Origin: Roseivirga sp. UBA6061
GTDB lineage: Bacteria; Bacteroidota; Bacteroidia; Cytophagales; Cyclobacteriaceae
Assembly (NCBI GenBank): GCA_002427745.1
Contig: DIYF01000106.1
Span: 29,564-93,563 of the forward strand
Direction of reading: 5' to 3'
DNA length: 64,000 bases
A program made the translations under genes and the position numbers. The notes beneath the pieces were generated by a model, which was given only the letters and a program-made list of their open reading frames with translations, searched no databases and was not told the DNA's origin. The number at the start of each line of letters is the position of its first letter. The first letter of the stretch is position 1. Below, piece by piece: positions 17,909-26,940 of the stretch.

Positions 17909-20488
17909 ATGCAGAGAACGATACTATTATTATTTATTTGCCTGATCCCTCAGATGGTTTGGGCTCAGAATGCCGGAAGTCTGGCCGGAACAGTAAAGGA
18001 TGAGGCAGGAGATTTTATCCCCGGAGCTACGGTGGCTATAAAAGGCACAGATCGCGGTGCTATTACAAATGCCAACGGACAGTATGTTATTCAGAATTTA
18101 AACGCGGGCAATTATGAAGTAGTAATCAGCTTTGTTGGCTATCAGAGCGTAGAGCAGACGGTTTCCATAAGCTCAGGTGAGAGATTTGTGCTGGATGCTA
18201 CACTGTTACCGGCCAACATTCTCCTGGAAGGACTGGTGGTGACCTCACAGAGAAGAAGTCAGGTGGTGAAGGATGTGCCGATTGCGGTGACCTCGCTGGG
18301 TGCTGATTTTCTTTCCAGAACCAATACTTTCGAGTTCGATGCCCTGTCTGAGTTCGTTCCCGGACTGCAGGTGCAGATTCAGAGTACCAACAATCCCGGT
18401 TTTGTGGTCAGAGGTATCACCAGTGACAGCGGAGATTCTAGGGTAGAACCGAGGGTTTCTGTATTTCAGGACGGTGTTTCCATTAGCAAATCACGCGGCT
18501 CGGTAGTAGAACTGTATGATCTCGAAAGAACAGAAGTACTGAAAGGTCCGCAAGGGACACTTTTTGGCAGAGGTGCACAGATTGGTGCGATTCATCTGAT
18601 TCAGAACAAGGCCAGAAAGAACTACTCATCTAATATCAAATTTGGTGTAGGTAACCTGGGACAGACACTGGCAACAGGACATGTAAATGTACCGGTGAGC
18701 GATAATCTGTATTTAAGAGTTGCCGGTATCTATAACTACCGCGATGGCTTCATTGATAATGTATCGGGTGGCGACCTGAACGGAAAAGAAACGGCAGCGG
18801 GAAGGCTGGCTCTTAAATACCTGCCGGGCAAAAACACTTCCGTTGATTTTATCTTTAACTACCAAAATGACACGCCTCCGGGTACTTCATTTAAGAGTGG
18901 TACCTATGCACCGGCAGGGGGAGACCTGAGCCCGAACAGCCGTGCCGACCTGGAAAGAGGGGAGGCCTTAGGGCTCGACCGCTCGGTATGGGGAGCTACG
19001 GCTATTGTAAATCACACCCTGAGTCCTTCCTGGGACCTTACATCTATCACCGCCTACCGTGAGTTTGATTCCTACGAGTCGTTTGACGCAGATGGAACGG
19101 TGGCCGATGTGCTCTGGTTTGCAGAAGATTCCCGGGGCAAACAATTCAGCCAGGAGCTCAGGTTCAATTTTGGCAACGAATCTAAGTTCAGGGGCTTTAC
19201 AGGTCTGGGGTATTTTTATGAAGACGGTTCTCAGGCAGTACCCTATTCAGGCGATGAAAGAAGCCTCTATGCCTTATTTTCTCCTTTTTTGCGCGGTAGT
19301 ATACAGGGTAACCCCGATTTACCTGACGCTGTCAAAGCCGCTTTGCTGACAGCCATCCCTTTCGAACCCCTGGTGGTTAACGGACAGGCCAACCTGGTAT
19401 CTAATATTCCTAACGTACCGGCCGTATTCGGCCCGCTGGCAGGTCTGGCCCTGAAAACGAACCATGAGGAAGTCTCTACCAATTTTGGTGAGAACTACGC
19501 ATTTGAAATTTTCGCAGACGGTACGCTCGATTTGACGGATGAGTTGAGTGTCACAGCAGGTATCAGAGGTACCTATGAGAATATTACCGGAGCACTGGAT
19601 GTACCGGCTGCCACGAACCCCGGTACACTGGGATTCCTGTTAACTGGCGGATCGGCCAACAATATCTTTACCCCAACGAATGGCAGAATCGAATCGAATG
19701 CTGAGTTTCTCTCTGCGGTAGGACGACTGGCCGTAGATTATAAGTTGAGCAGAGATATTACCCTTTTCGGTAACATCGCCCGGGGTCGCAGACCCAATGT
19801 GGTTCAGGTAACCGCAGGTGGTACCAATGTACTGAATGCCGAAACCGTCTGGAGTTATGAGGCCGGTTTCAAGTCTTTGAGTATGGGCGACAGACTTCAG
19901 TTTGATTTCAACGCCTATATCTATGACTACAATAACTTCCAGACGAGCATAGCTATTGCCGATCAGTCAGGGTTTAGAATTGAGACCAGAGATGCAGGTA
20001 AGTCTTCTGCCACAGGCGTGGAAGTAGCCGCGCAGTATGCCTTTACCAAAGATATCAGTGCTTTTGCCAACTATGGTTATATCGATGCTTCATTTGATGA
20101 TACGGATGCTGATGGCAATGCTCAGAACCTGGCAGGCAATACTTTCAGGCTGACTCCGAAGCATTCTTACTCTGCCGGTCTTGATTTGAATTTACCCGTA
20201 GCTGAGAAGGTAGCAATGTATTTCAGGCCTACCTATAGCTACAAATCGCGCGTGTTCTTTGAAGAAACCAATGTTGCCGGTATTGAGCAGGAAGGATATG
20301 GTTTGTTGAACCTTCGTCTGGGAGCCAATTTCAACCAAAAGTATGACATCATGTTTTTCGCCAATAATGCGCTGGATGAAGAGTTCATCATTGATGCCGG
20401 CAATACCGGAGGAGCTTTTGGGATTCCCACCTTTATAGCCGGACCTCCGAGACTGATCGGAGCACAGTTCAGCATCACCTTAAAATAG
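17909..20488 (+). CDS. TonB-dependent outer-membrane receptor
   Basis: An 859-residue outer-membrane transporter. Order: signal peptide (1-19), a carboxypeptidase-like regulatory domain (about 24-105: SLAGTVKDEAGDFIPGATV...GAITNANGQYVI), the plug (about 115-230, with FVVRGITSD, RVSVFQDGV and the DLERTEVLKGPQGTLFGRGA signature), then a 22-strand barrel ending in Lys after a typical FSITL last strand. It imports a substrate too large for porins using TonB energy. No SusD partner, siderophore or vitamin genes are adjacent, so the substrate cannot be named. It is flanked by a 211-nt leader and a clear terminator. Confidence 0.92.
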   Translation: MQRTILLLFICLIPQMVWAQNAGSLAGTVKDEAGDFIPGATVAIKGTDRGAITNANGQYVIQNLNAGNYEVVISFVGYQSVEQTVSISSGERFVLDATLLPANILLEGLVVTSQRRSQVVKDVPIAVTSLGADFLSRTNTFEFDALSEFVPGLQVQIQSTNNPGFVVRGITSDSGDSRVEPRVSVFQDGVSISKSRGSVVELYDLERTEVLKGPQGTLFGRGAQIGAIHLIQNKARKNYSSNIKFGVGNLGQTLATGHVNVPVSDNLYLRVAGIYNYRDGFIDNVSGGDLNGKETAAGRLALKYLPGKNTSVDFIFNYQNDTPPGTSFKSGTYAPAGGDLSPNSRADLERGEALGLDRSVWGATAIVNHTLSPSWDLTSITAYREFDSYESFDADGTVADVLWFAEDSRGKQFSQELRFNFGNESKFRGFTGLGYFYEDGSQAVPYSGDERSLYALFSPFLRGSIQGNPDLPDAVKAALLTAIPFEPLVVNGQANLVSNIPNVPAVFGPLAGLALKTNHEEVSTNFGENYAFEIFADGTLDLTDELSVTAGIRGTYENITGALDVPAATNPGTLGFLLTGGSANNIFTPTNGRIESNAEFLSAVGRLAVDYKLSRDITLFGNIARGRRPNVVQVTAGGTNVLNAETVWSYEAGFKSLSMGDRLQFDFNAYIYDYNNFQTSIAIADQSGFRIETRDAGKSSATGVEVAAQYAFTKDISAFANYGYIDASFDDTDADGNAQNLAGNTFRLTPKHSYSAGLDLNLPVAEKVAMYFRPTYSYKSRVFFEETNVAGIEQEGYGLLNLRLGANFNQKYDIMFFANNALDEEFIIDAGNTGGAFGIPTFIAGPPRLIGAQFSITLK

Positions 20489-20528
20489 TAATACAGATAG
20501 AGTTTGCTCTTTATCTCTACGTGTGGAG

Positions 20529-20561
20529 GGGAGGTCTTGAAGAAGATCTCCCTTCATTTTT
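20529..20561. terminator. Intrinsic terminator after the TonB receptor (possibly bidirectional)
   Basis: GGGAGGTCTT (20529-20538) and AAGATCTCCC (20543-20552) pair fully, with one wobble, around GAAG; TTCATTTTT follows. The convergent TlpA-like gene ends at 20560. Confidence 0.8.
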
Positions 20562-21522
20562 ACAGGTACTTCCCGATTTTTTTGGGTGGCTTGTGCCAGG
20601 TTTTGATCAGCTTGCCCGATTTATCAAAGAGGGCATATGTGGGGAAAACCTTAATGTTAAATCGCTTGTAAATCACACCTTTCTCATCCCACAGACTATT
20701 CCAGACAATCTGAGCCTTAAGTTTTGGAGTTACTTTGGTCCATGTTTCATAAGTAGGATCATCCCACATCGTAAGCATATCCAGCTGATCTCCGTACTCC
20801 TCATGAATGGCGACCATTTTAGGAATATCCATCAGGCAGGGTCTGCAACTCGAAGAGGAAAAATCAATGAGGATGGGTTTCTCACCGCTTAGCTCAATCC
20901 GTTGTTCCTCCCTGGCTTTGTTGGTAGCTGTCAGATGGGAAAACACTTTCGTATCCGGGTCGTAGCCCACCAGCTTTTGTTCTTCCATATAGCTGGTCAG
21001 GCTCCTGAAAGCCCAAAAGTCACGAACACTGTCGGGAGCTTTTTCTACCAGCTGGGTCAGGTACTTATTTTTCAGGAAGCTTCTTTGCCTGTTCAGATAC
21101 ACCATATATGGCTGGGAGTAAGCCAGCTCAGCTTCTTTGACAGGATCTGGTTTTTTGTTCTGATCAATCTGATCGGTGATGACCTGTAAATCTGAATATG
21201 GAACAGGGTTGATGGTTTTCTCCTGAATCGACCCTTTGATTACCAAATCTGATTGTTCCACCCAGATCATCTTTTGAGTAGTGAACTTGTGTTTGTTCAG
21301 CGTTCTTATTTCGATGATGGTAGGAAGGCTCTTTACTTTCAGCGAAATCACCTTCTTTTCAACCGGAATGCGCCTGCTGTAACTGGCATACTTGATGAAT
21401 ATCTTTTCTTCGGGAAAACCGGTAATGTCCAGTTGGCTAAGGTTAATGTTTACGGTAGTTTCCTGTGCAAAGCAGGGAAATGAAAGCAAAAGGCAGAGAG
21501 CGATGGTGAATATGCTGCGCAT
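20560..21522 (-). CDS. TlpA-like periplasmic thioredoxin-fold protein
   Basis: A 320-residue exported protein: signal peptide (MRSIFTIALCLLLSFPCFAQ), an N-terminal beta-sandwich-like segment (about 22-110) resembling the DUF4369-type domain of Bacteroidota TlpA proteins, a helical linker, and a C-terminal thioredoxin domain. The active site is SCRPC (about residue 220), preceded by PILIDFSSSS. The cis-Pro loop is VFPTYALFD. The CRPC pair suggests thiol-disulfide exchange in the periplasm, for example reduction of c-type cytochrome or envelope proteins. It is transcribed divergently from a small membrane-protein gene. Confidence 0.85.
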   Translation of the reverse strand: MRSIFTIALCLLLSFPCFAQETTVNINLSQLDITGFPEEKIFIKYASYSRRIPVEKKVISLKVKSLPTIIEIRTLNKHKFTTQKMIWVEQSDLVIKGSIQEKTINPVPYSDLQVITDQIDQNKKPDPVKEAELAYSQPYMVYLNRQRSFLKNKYLTQLVEKAPDSVRDFWAFRSLTSYMEEQKLVGYDPDTKVFSHLTATNKAREEQRIELSGEKPILIDFSSSSCRPCLMDIPKMVAIHEEYGDQLDMLTMWDDPTYETWTKVTPKLKAQIVWNSLWDEKGVIYKRFNIKVFPTYALFDKSGKLIKTWHKPPKKIGKYL

Positions 21523-21663
21523 AACAGAATGGTTTTAGTTTTTGAACGACCCTCTAAAATACGATTTATATACGTTAATGATTCAGAGCCTATACCCGGG
21601 AAGAAAGTCAGGACCTCTGTTAGTCATAGAACTCTGATTTATTCAAGACCGTATGACCCTAAT

Positions 21664-22245
21664 ATGTCCATTACATCCGTTATGCTTTTTGTCCACAGCA
21701 GTCCTCCTGACAGACCTGAAAATTACTTTCCGATGGTCTATTATTTGGGCTTTGGTCTTATACTATCGTTAGTTTTGATGTCCATGGCCAGAGAAAAGAT
21801 GCACAAAAGAGTCTCTTATCTGTTCAACTTTGGTTTTGCCATGTTGGTTTTACCTGTAGTTTTCTTTACATGGCGAATCATTGACCTGAATAAGTTTTCC
21901 AGTGATTTCTTCATGTTGGCACTTGTTTTTATGGTACTGGGTGCCATTGGATTAATCGCCCTCGGTTCAAAAAAGGAGGCTTCCTTAACTCATAGGTATG
22001 TATACCTCTCGATAGGACTTGTATTTGGTGCCATAGTGCTTTTTGGGCTGTTGGACTTCAGTACAATGTTTGATCTTCTTATCGCACCTCACAGATGGTG
22101 GATTATTTTCGTTCCGCTAGCATCAGTATTCGCTCTTATCTTCGAGCGAAAGATTAACAGAGATAGTTTGTCCATATTGTCAGTTCCATGGACTGGGTTA
22201 GTGCTGTTACTTATTGTGGTTCTGGGTTTCAGCCAGAATCAATAG
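21664..22245 (+). CDS. Hypothetical membrane protein
   Basis: About 193 residues with roughly six hydrophobic helices (FGLILSLVLMS, FAMLVLPVVFFTW, MLALVFMVLGAIGLIALG, VFGAIVLFGLL, WWIIFVPLASVFALIF, WTGLVLLLIVVLGF). I do not recognise the family. The frame is open from an ATG at 21529, only 6 nt from the divergent TlpA-like start. I prefer ATG 21664 because the intervening 45 residues look unlike an N-terminus and would leave no room for promoters; the choice is uncertain. It is convergent with the VOC gene (8 nt between stops). Confidence 0.5.
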   Translation: MSITSVMLFVHSSPPDRPENYFPMVYYLGFGLILSLVLMSMAREKMHKRVSYLFNFGFAMLVLPVVFFTWRIIDLNKFSSDFFMLALVFMVLGAIGLIALGSKKEASLTHRYVYLSIGLVFGAIVLFGLLDFSTMFDLLIAPHRWWIIFVPLASVFALIFERKINRDSLSILSVPWTGLVLLLIVVLGFSQNQ

Positions 22246-22253
22246 TAGAAACC

Positions 22254-22676
22254 CTAAGGCTTTACATTCCCCGCTTCATCCAGTGGCAGGTAAGGATTAA
22301 AGGCAATCTCCCAGAGATTGTCATCCGGGTCAGCAATATAACCGCTGTAACCACCCCAGAAGACTTCTTCGGGCTCCTTGACAATCTTCACACCTTTTTG
22401 TCTGAGATCAGCAAAAACTTCATCCACCTCGTCTTTACTCCGGGTGTTATAGGCGAGACTAAAGGCTTTAAAGCCTGAGCCTTCGGGTGATACTCCGGCA
22501 TCTTCAGCCAGCTTATCCTTGGGGTAGAGTGAGAGCAGTATACCGTTGAGCTGCATAAAAGTGATGCTCTCGTTACTTGAAGAGAGTTTTGTCCAGCCTA
22601 AAGTATTCTGATAAAAATCGTTGGCCGCTGTCAGGTCATTTACTCCGAGGCCTACAATGGTGAGTCTTTGTTGCAT
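22254..22676 (-). CDS. VOC-family (glyoxalase/bleomycin-resistance type) protein
   Basis: A 140-residue protein with two paired beta-alpha-beta-beta-beta modules. LTIVGLGVNDLTAANDFYQNTLGW (5-28 region) opens the first; the second ends in GGYSGYIADPDDNLWEIAFNP, where the Glu is the usual metal ligand. VOC proteins bind a divalent metal and act as lyases, dioxygenases, epimerases or drug-binding proteins; nothing in the sequence or neighbours picks one. It is 8 nt downstream of the secreted hypothetical at 22685 and may be co-transcribed. Confidence 0.88.
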   Translation of the reverse strand: MQQRLTIVGLGVNDLTAANDFYQNTLGWTKLSSSNESITFMQLNGILLSLYPKDKLAEDAGVSPEGSGFKAFSLAYNTRSKDEVDEVFADLRQKGVKIVKEPEEVFWGGYSGYIADPDDNLWEIAFNPYLPLDEAGNVKP

Positions 22677-22684
22677 AAGTGTGG

Positions 22685-23134
22685 TTAGAAGGTTATCGTT
22701 CCTAGGTTTATGGTTAATGTGATTCTACTTTCTGGTTCTGGTATTTTGAACTCCAGACCATCAAAACCAATCTCTGTTCCGATCTTAAATTCATTATTGT
22801 TGTTGTCCCTTGCAATGATAGTTACGGGAATGGCAGAATGGTTTTCCTTATACAACCCGATCAGGTAATTGGCATCAGGATTGGCTGAAGTCAGATGAGA
22901 GATCATGGTGTCGTCCACCTCCATATCGACTACTTTGAATAATAAACTCGCTGACCTTGAATCAGCTTCTTCAATGCCGTGGAGATAGACTGTTGTAGGG
23001 AGTCGGACCTCCTTTACTTCCAATGAATCGTTTTGAAACATTGCTTTGTAGTTCACCATATATACACCGCAGGCCTGAGAAAAGCCGAAGTTTATACCAG
23101 AGAGTAGTATAAATAGAGTAAGAAGGGCTTTCAT
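22685..23134 (-). CDS. Small secreted hypothetical protein
   Basis: A 149-residue protein beginning with a signal peptide (MKALLTLFILLSGINFGFSQ), which fixes the start at 23134 rather than a codon 27 nt further out. One Cys (ACGVYMVNY) follows the cleavage site closely but is not in a lipobox. The rest is a predicted all-beta chain rich in Asp and Asn, without a motif I recognise. It lies between an alpha/beta hydrolase gene (32 nt upstream) and a VOC gene (8 nt downstream), all on the minus strand. Confidence 0.65.
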   Translation of the reverse strand: MKALLTLFILLSGINFGFSQACGVYMVNYKAMFQNDSLEVKEVRLPTTVYLHGIEEADSRSASLLFKVVDMEVDDTMISHLTSANPDANYLIGLYKENHSAIPVTIIARDNNNNEFKIGTEIGFDGLEFKIPEPESRITLTINLGTITF

Positions 23135-23166
23135 AATATGTTTTAACGGTAGTAAAGACAAATGAT

Positions 23167-23964
23167 TTAATTGCTCTTCAGAAAACCCATGACAGATTCA
23201 GAGAAATTTTCCTGTTTGTAGGTATTGTTATGGTCTCCGGGAATAATGATCAGCTCACTGTTCGGGAAGACTTCTTTTAGCTCCATCGGTTCGCCATTGT
23301 CGTGGTCATCACCACCGGCAATAACTAAGATGGGAATGGCTATTTTTTTGAGCTCTTTTACAGCGGTCACAGGCTGGTGGTCCTGCAGGTGCCCCAGGAC
23401 TTTAATATCTGCTCCGATGGATTTGGCATAATTGACCGCTCCTTCTGTTTCTCCGGTCAGTGTGCCACGGCCACTGAACGCATCGGCAAAAAGTATCCTT
23501 CTGGGCCAGTCAGGGTTGGTGAAATCCAGTCCCATGCCTCCAAGTACAGCCTTTTTGATTCTATTGTCCTTCGTCAGTAGTTTGGCCAGTACAATGGAAC
23601 CCCTTGAGTAACCAATGGCGGTATAGGATTTGAGGTTCAGCTGATCTGCCAGTTTCTTCAGGTCCTTTATTTCTGCATCCCTGGCATAGGCTTTGGACTT
23701 TTGAGGCTTGTCCGAATTGCCATTGCCTCTGAGGTCGGGCACAATCACGCGATAACCCTGGTCAAGCAAGGCTTTTTTAAGTGCCGTTTTGTTCCAGGAA
23801 CTTCCACTTGAAATAAAGCCATGGATCAGGATAACAGGGGCTCCTTTTCCTTCATCAGTATAAGCAATACGGGTTTTGTCGAAAGATTTGAAATACTGAA
23901 TGTCTTGTTGGGCATGCAGCCATAAGGAAGATAAGCTCAACAGAAAAAAGGATAAAAGCTTCAT
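23167..23964 (-). CDS. Exported alpha/beta-hydrolase
   Basis: A 265-residue alpha/beta-hydrolase-fold protein with a signal peptide (MKLLSFFLLSLSSLWLHAQ). Visible features: the oxyanion strand VILIHGFISSGSSW (about 44-57), LRGNGNSDKP, the nucleophile elbow GYSRGS (about 118-123), the acid strand VIAGGDDHDNG and the catalytic His in IPGDHNNTY. The order and spacing fit a serine esterase or lipase of the periplasm or surface. The substrate is not evident. Confidence 0.87.
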   Translation of the reverse strand: MKLLSFFLLSLSSLWLHAQQDIQYFKSFDKTRIAYTDEGKGAPVILIHGFISSGSSWNKTALKKALLDQGYRVIVPDLRGNGNSDKPQKSKAYARDAEIKDLKKLADQLNLKSYTAIGYSRGSIVLAKLLTKDNRIKKAVLGGMGLDFTNPDWPRRILFADAFSGRGTLTGETEGAVNYAKSIGADIKVLGHLQDHQPVTAVKELKKIAIPILVIAGGDDHDNGEPMELKEVFPNSELIIIPGDHNNTYKQENFSESVMGFLKSN

Positions 23965-24106
23965 GGATCGGAATGGGTTTGAAGCAAGTTAGCGAGTTCC
24001 CTCTTCAAAATTCTCATTTGAATACCTTATAAATGATCTCATCTATGACCGCAACCTCCATTATTACTCCTGCCACCCTGGTTTGCAGTAGTTAGTCAAA
24101 ATGGGT

Positions 24107-25048
24107 TTACTTCGCCAGTTCCCGAATAAAAGCCGGAACGTCAACGTCTTCTTTAAATACTTCTGTGCCCTTGTCGCGGCTCAGGGCCCAGCGATACAGC
24201 CATGACATGCCCCAGTTACCAAATTTGGTCACAGGCTCCCGGTAGGCCTCCTCTTTTAACACCTCACTTTGAGAAACGAATTCATATCCGTTTCTTTTGA
24301 ACATATCTGCCAGCTCATCCATGTAATCGGCATTGAGCATATTGGCATGACACAGGTAAGTCTGAGCGATCTGACGCCCAAAGACTTTCTCCGTTAGCTT
24401 TTCATAGAATTTCAGTTTGTCTTCTGTATGGGATACATAAGTCTGCCCGATCTTCTTCATCAGATCTTTTTCTCCTTTTCGAAAAGCTCTCGCATAGGCC
24501 AGGGCAAACAGGTAATCATCACTGTCCAGGGTAACAAAGGAGGCGGTATAGCCTTCGTCTTTAAGAAAAGCCTCCAGTGCTTCTGAGCTTTCCTGTGTGT
24601 TACCTGCTCTGAGGAAGGGGTGTCTGAAGTACTTCAGCTCCTTTTGGTACTTCTCCATAAGCGGACGCGTCAGCTTTTCACCGCTAACGATGCTGGCAGA
24701 GAATGCCTCAAAGGTAGATTTGTGATAATCTATATGATCGTAAGTATGATTGCCCAGATCATAGCCTTGAGAAAGCCAGAGCTCAAGAAGGGCCAGTCGG
24801 TCTGGCATGAGTGACTCCGACTTATAAAGCTTGCTCTCATTAACGTAGCCGATGGCAGGAATGCCCTTTTCTTTAAAATTATCGATGAGTTTTTGGGTAA
24901 CAGATCTCCAGTCTTCGGCTGTATTCATGCCATAGCCCACCACGGGAAGATCGTCTACGGTGATACACACTTTTTTTTGAGCAAAGGCGGAGGTAGTAAG
25001 TTGAACCAGAAGAGCAGTTAATGCGAGTTTTTGAATGATTGACCTCAT
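24107..25048 (-). CDS. Exported polysaccharide deacetylase (NodB-like)
   Basis: A 313-residue exported protein: signal peptide (1-23) and a carbohydrate esterase family 4 fold. Motif 1 is ITVDDLP (29-35) with the catalytic base and metal Asp; motif 2 is GNHTYDHIDYHK with the two metal His residues (about 96-107); motif 3 is RHPFLRAG (about 142-149). It removes N-acetyl groups from an amino-sugar polymer such as peptidoglycan or a surface polysaccharide, or is a related deacylase. VDDLP in place of FDDGP marks the divergent branch often seen in Bacteroidota. It stands alone. Confidence 0.88.
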   Translation of the reverse strand: MRSIIQKLALTALLVQLTTSAFAQKKVCITVDDLPVVGYGMNTAEDWRSVTQKLIDNFKEKGIPAIGYVNESKLYKSESLMPDRLALLELWLSQGYDLGNHTYDHIDYHKSTFEAFSASIVSGEKLTRPLMEKYQKELKYFRHPFLRAGNTQESSEALEAFLKDEGYTASFVTLDSDDYLFALAYARAFRKGEKDLMKKIGQTYVSHTEDKLKFYEKLTEKVFGRQIAQTYLCHANMLNADYMDELADMFKRNGYEFVSQSEVLKEEAYREPVTKFGNWGMSWLYRWALSRDKGTEVFKEDVDVPAFIRELAK

Positions 25049-25180
25049 GTCAGAAAGATAGTTGAGTTTGAAAAAAACTTAGAACGTTAACTGATAAAAT
25101 ATAGTCTACCCCATGTCTACAAAAGGTACTGGTCTTTTATACATTCACAGTCCATCTTAGTATGATCAACTATTAAGCAC

Positions 25181-26047
25181 ATGACCTTTGCCACAGAGAG
25201 CCTCCGTTTCGATTTATTGAGTAAAGAGCAGTTGGCTATTCTAATCAGCTGGGCAGCCAAAGAAGGGTGGAATCCCGGTATTTATGACATTGAGGCTTTT
25301 TGGGCTGCAGATCCGGCAGGATATATGGGCTGCTTTCTTGAAGAGGAGCTGATTGCCGGAGGTTCAATTGTTTCGTACTCGGGGGCCTACGGCTTTATGG
25401 GACTCTTTATAGTGAAGCCGGAGTATCGGGGCAGAGGTATAGGAGAAAAACTCTGGTATCTGCGAAGACAAAAGCTATTGGAAAAGCTTGACCGGGGTGC
25501 CAGCATCGGAATGGATGGTGTAGTCGTCATGCAGCCGTTTTATGAAAGGGGAGGTTTTAAAATTGCGTTTCGGGACGAACGCTATGAAAGGGTCGGACAA
25601 GCCTTCCCGGTACATGCGAATATCGTTGAGGCTCTTCCCGGAGAACAGGAGCGACTTTACCCTTATGACCAGCTCTGCTTTGGTTTTGACCGCTCAGCCT
25701 TTTTGGAAAAGTGGCTACAGCTACCGGAAAGTCGTGTATTTGTTTATGGCGATGATACCGACATATCAGGCTATGCTGTTTTGAGAAAGGCACAGTCAGG
25801 TTTTAAGGTGGGACCTCTCTTTGCCGATAGTCCGGATGTGGCAGAAGCACTGTATCAGGCCCTGCTTAATTCCGTTCCCGGAGAACAGGTGTATATGGAT
25901 ATACCCATGAACAACGCCAGTGCCGTAAATCTGATGAAAAAGTATGATGCCAAGAGCATGTTTGAATGTGCCCGGATGTATCATGGTCAAGCGCCAGAGG
26001 TTGATATAGACCGTGTCTATGGTATTACCACCTTCGAGCTTGGGTAG
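25181..26047 (+). CDS. GNAT-family N-acetyltransferase (two-domain)
   Basis: A 288-residue protein. The N-terminal domain (about 8-140) is a GNAT fold with MGLFIVKPEYRGRGIGEKLW (about 70-89), where RGRGIG binds acetyl-CoA pyrophosphate. The C-terminal domain (about 150-285) is a second, degenerate GNAT-like half (Acetyltransf_18 type: YAVLRKAQSGFKVGPLFADSPDVAEAL). It acetylates a small-molecule amine that I cannot identify. It is convergent with yidD with no gap between the stops. Confidence 0.88.
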   Translation: MTFATESLRFDLLSKEQLAILISWAAKEGWNPGIYDIEAFWAADPAGYMGCFLEEELIAGGSIVSYSGAYGFMGLFIVKPEYRGRGIGEKLWYLRRQKLLEKLDRGASIGMDGVVVMQPFYERGGFKIAFRDERYERVGQAFPVHANIVEALPGEQERLYPYDQLCFGFDRSAFLEKWLQLPESRVFVYGDDTDISGYAVLRKAQSGFKVGPLFADSPDVAEALYQALLNSVPGEQVYMDIPMNNASAVNLMKKYDAKSMFECARMYHGQAPEVDIDRVYGITTFELG

Positions 26048-26302
26048 CTAGCTTTTTTGCTCACAACATTTTTTAGGTACCGGATCGTAGCCACTGGTAC
26101 CCCAGGGGTGACATTTGCTGATTCGCTTAATGCCCAGCCAGATGCCTTTCAGTGGCCCCCATTCTTGTATGGCCTCGACAGTATAAGCAGAGCAGGTAGG
26201 GGTGTGTCGGCAATTCTGACCCAATAGGGGCGAAATGGTGTATTGGTATACACGGATAGGGAAGATGAATATGGTCTTGATAAATCTCTTCACCTGTTCC
26301 AT
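26048..26302 (-). CDS. yidD: Membrane protein insertion efficiency factor YidD
   Basis: An 84-residue protein with the full YidD signature: an amphipathic N-terminus, [22 protein letters not shown] (the CR..PTCS.Y core) and [18 protein letters not shown]. It is peripheral to the inner membrane and helps YidC/Sec-dependent insertion. It usually sits beside rnpA and yidC. Here it is with dcd (5 nt downstream of its stop), so the classic rnpA-yidD context is absent. Confidence 0.95.
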   Translation of the reverse strand: MEQVKRFIKTIFIFPIRVYQYTISPLLGQNCRHTPTCSAYTVEAIQEWGPLKGIWLGIKRISKCHPWGTSGYDPVPKKCCEQKS

Positions 26303-26307
26303 AGTAC

Positions 26308-26826
26308 TTACCTGAAGTCTTTATAGAGCATACTGGCCTGGATGCCCTGGTTGTTTTGATACTTACCTTCTTTATAGGTATCGTAATCGCCCTCTATGGA
26401 ATGATAGAAGATCTGACAGATTTCAACTCCGGCATAGATGCGAATGGGTTGAATACAGAAGATTTCCAGCGTCCAGAAACCATTGAAGCCTACATCGCCA
26501 AAGCCGGCCGTTACATGGATAAAGAGACCCAGACGCCCGATCGAAGAGCGCCCTTCCAGCATAGGCACATACTTTGAAGTTTCAGTATGCTCAATAGTAC
26601 GGCCCAGGTAAAGCTTACCGGTTTCCAGGAGTAGCCCTTCTTCGGGAATGGTCAGGGGAGAGGTAGGGTTCGGTTTTTTCATATCCAGCTCCTTGTTGTC
26701 ATACACGAGTAAATCTTCATGCAGACGCAGGTTGTAGCTGTTAGGATTGAGCTGAGATTCGTTAAAGGGCTCAATGTTAATACCTGTTCCTATCTCTTTC
26801 TTTATTTCTTTCCCTGAAAGGATCAT
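26308..26826 (-). CDS. dcd: dCTP deaminase
   Basis: A 172-residue trimeric dUTPase-fold enzyme that converts dCTP to dUTP. Family signatures: MILSGKEI at the N-terminus, [11 protein letters not shown] (25-35), the subunit-interface [26 protein letters not shown] with the catalytic Arg/Ser region and the Glu in FWTLEI, and a C-terminal [11 protein letters not shown] lid. Length is slightly short of the E. coli enzyme (193) and normal for the phylum. It probably shares a transcript with yidD. Confidence 0.92.
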   Translation of the reverse strand: MILSGKEIKKEIGTGINIEPFNESQLNPNSYNLRLHEDLLVYDNKELDMKKPNPTSPLTIPEEGLLLETGKLYLGRTIEHTETSKYVPMLEGRSSIGRLGLFIHVTAGFGDVGFNGFWTLEIFCIQPIRIYAGVEICQIFYHSIEGDYDTYKEGKYQNNQGIQASMLYKDFR

Positions 26827-26888
26827 ACCGGTTAGTTCAGTTTTCTATGAATCCGGACCGTAGTCCGAACTCCTGTTATATGCTAATC

Positions 26889-26929
26889 CTCAGCCTTTCT
26901 TCTTCATTGTTTTGAGAAGAAAGGCTGAG
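26889..26929 (-). repeat. Perfect 15-bp inverted repeat between cysS and dcd
   Basis: CTCAGCCTTTCTTCT (26889-26903) and its exact complement (26915-26929) flank an 11-nt loop, starting 11 nt past the cysS stop. It would form a strong hairpin, probably the cysS terminator, but no T run follows on the minus strand. Confidence 0.6.
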
Positions 26930-26940
26930 TTCAGCGTTGG

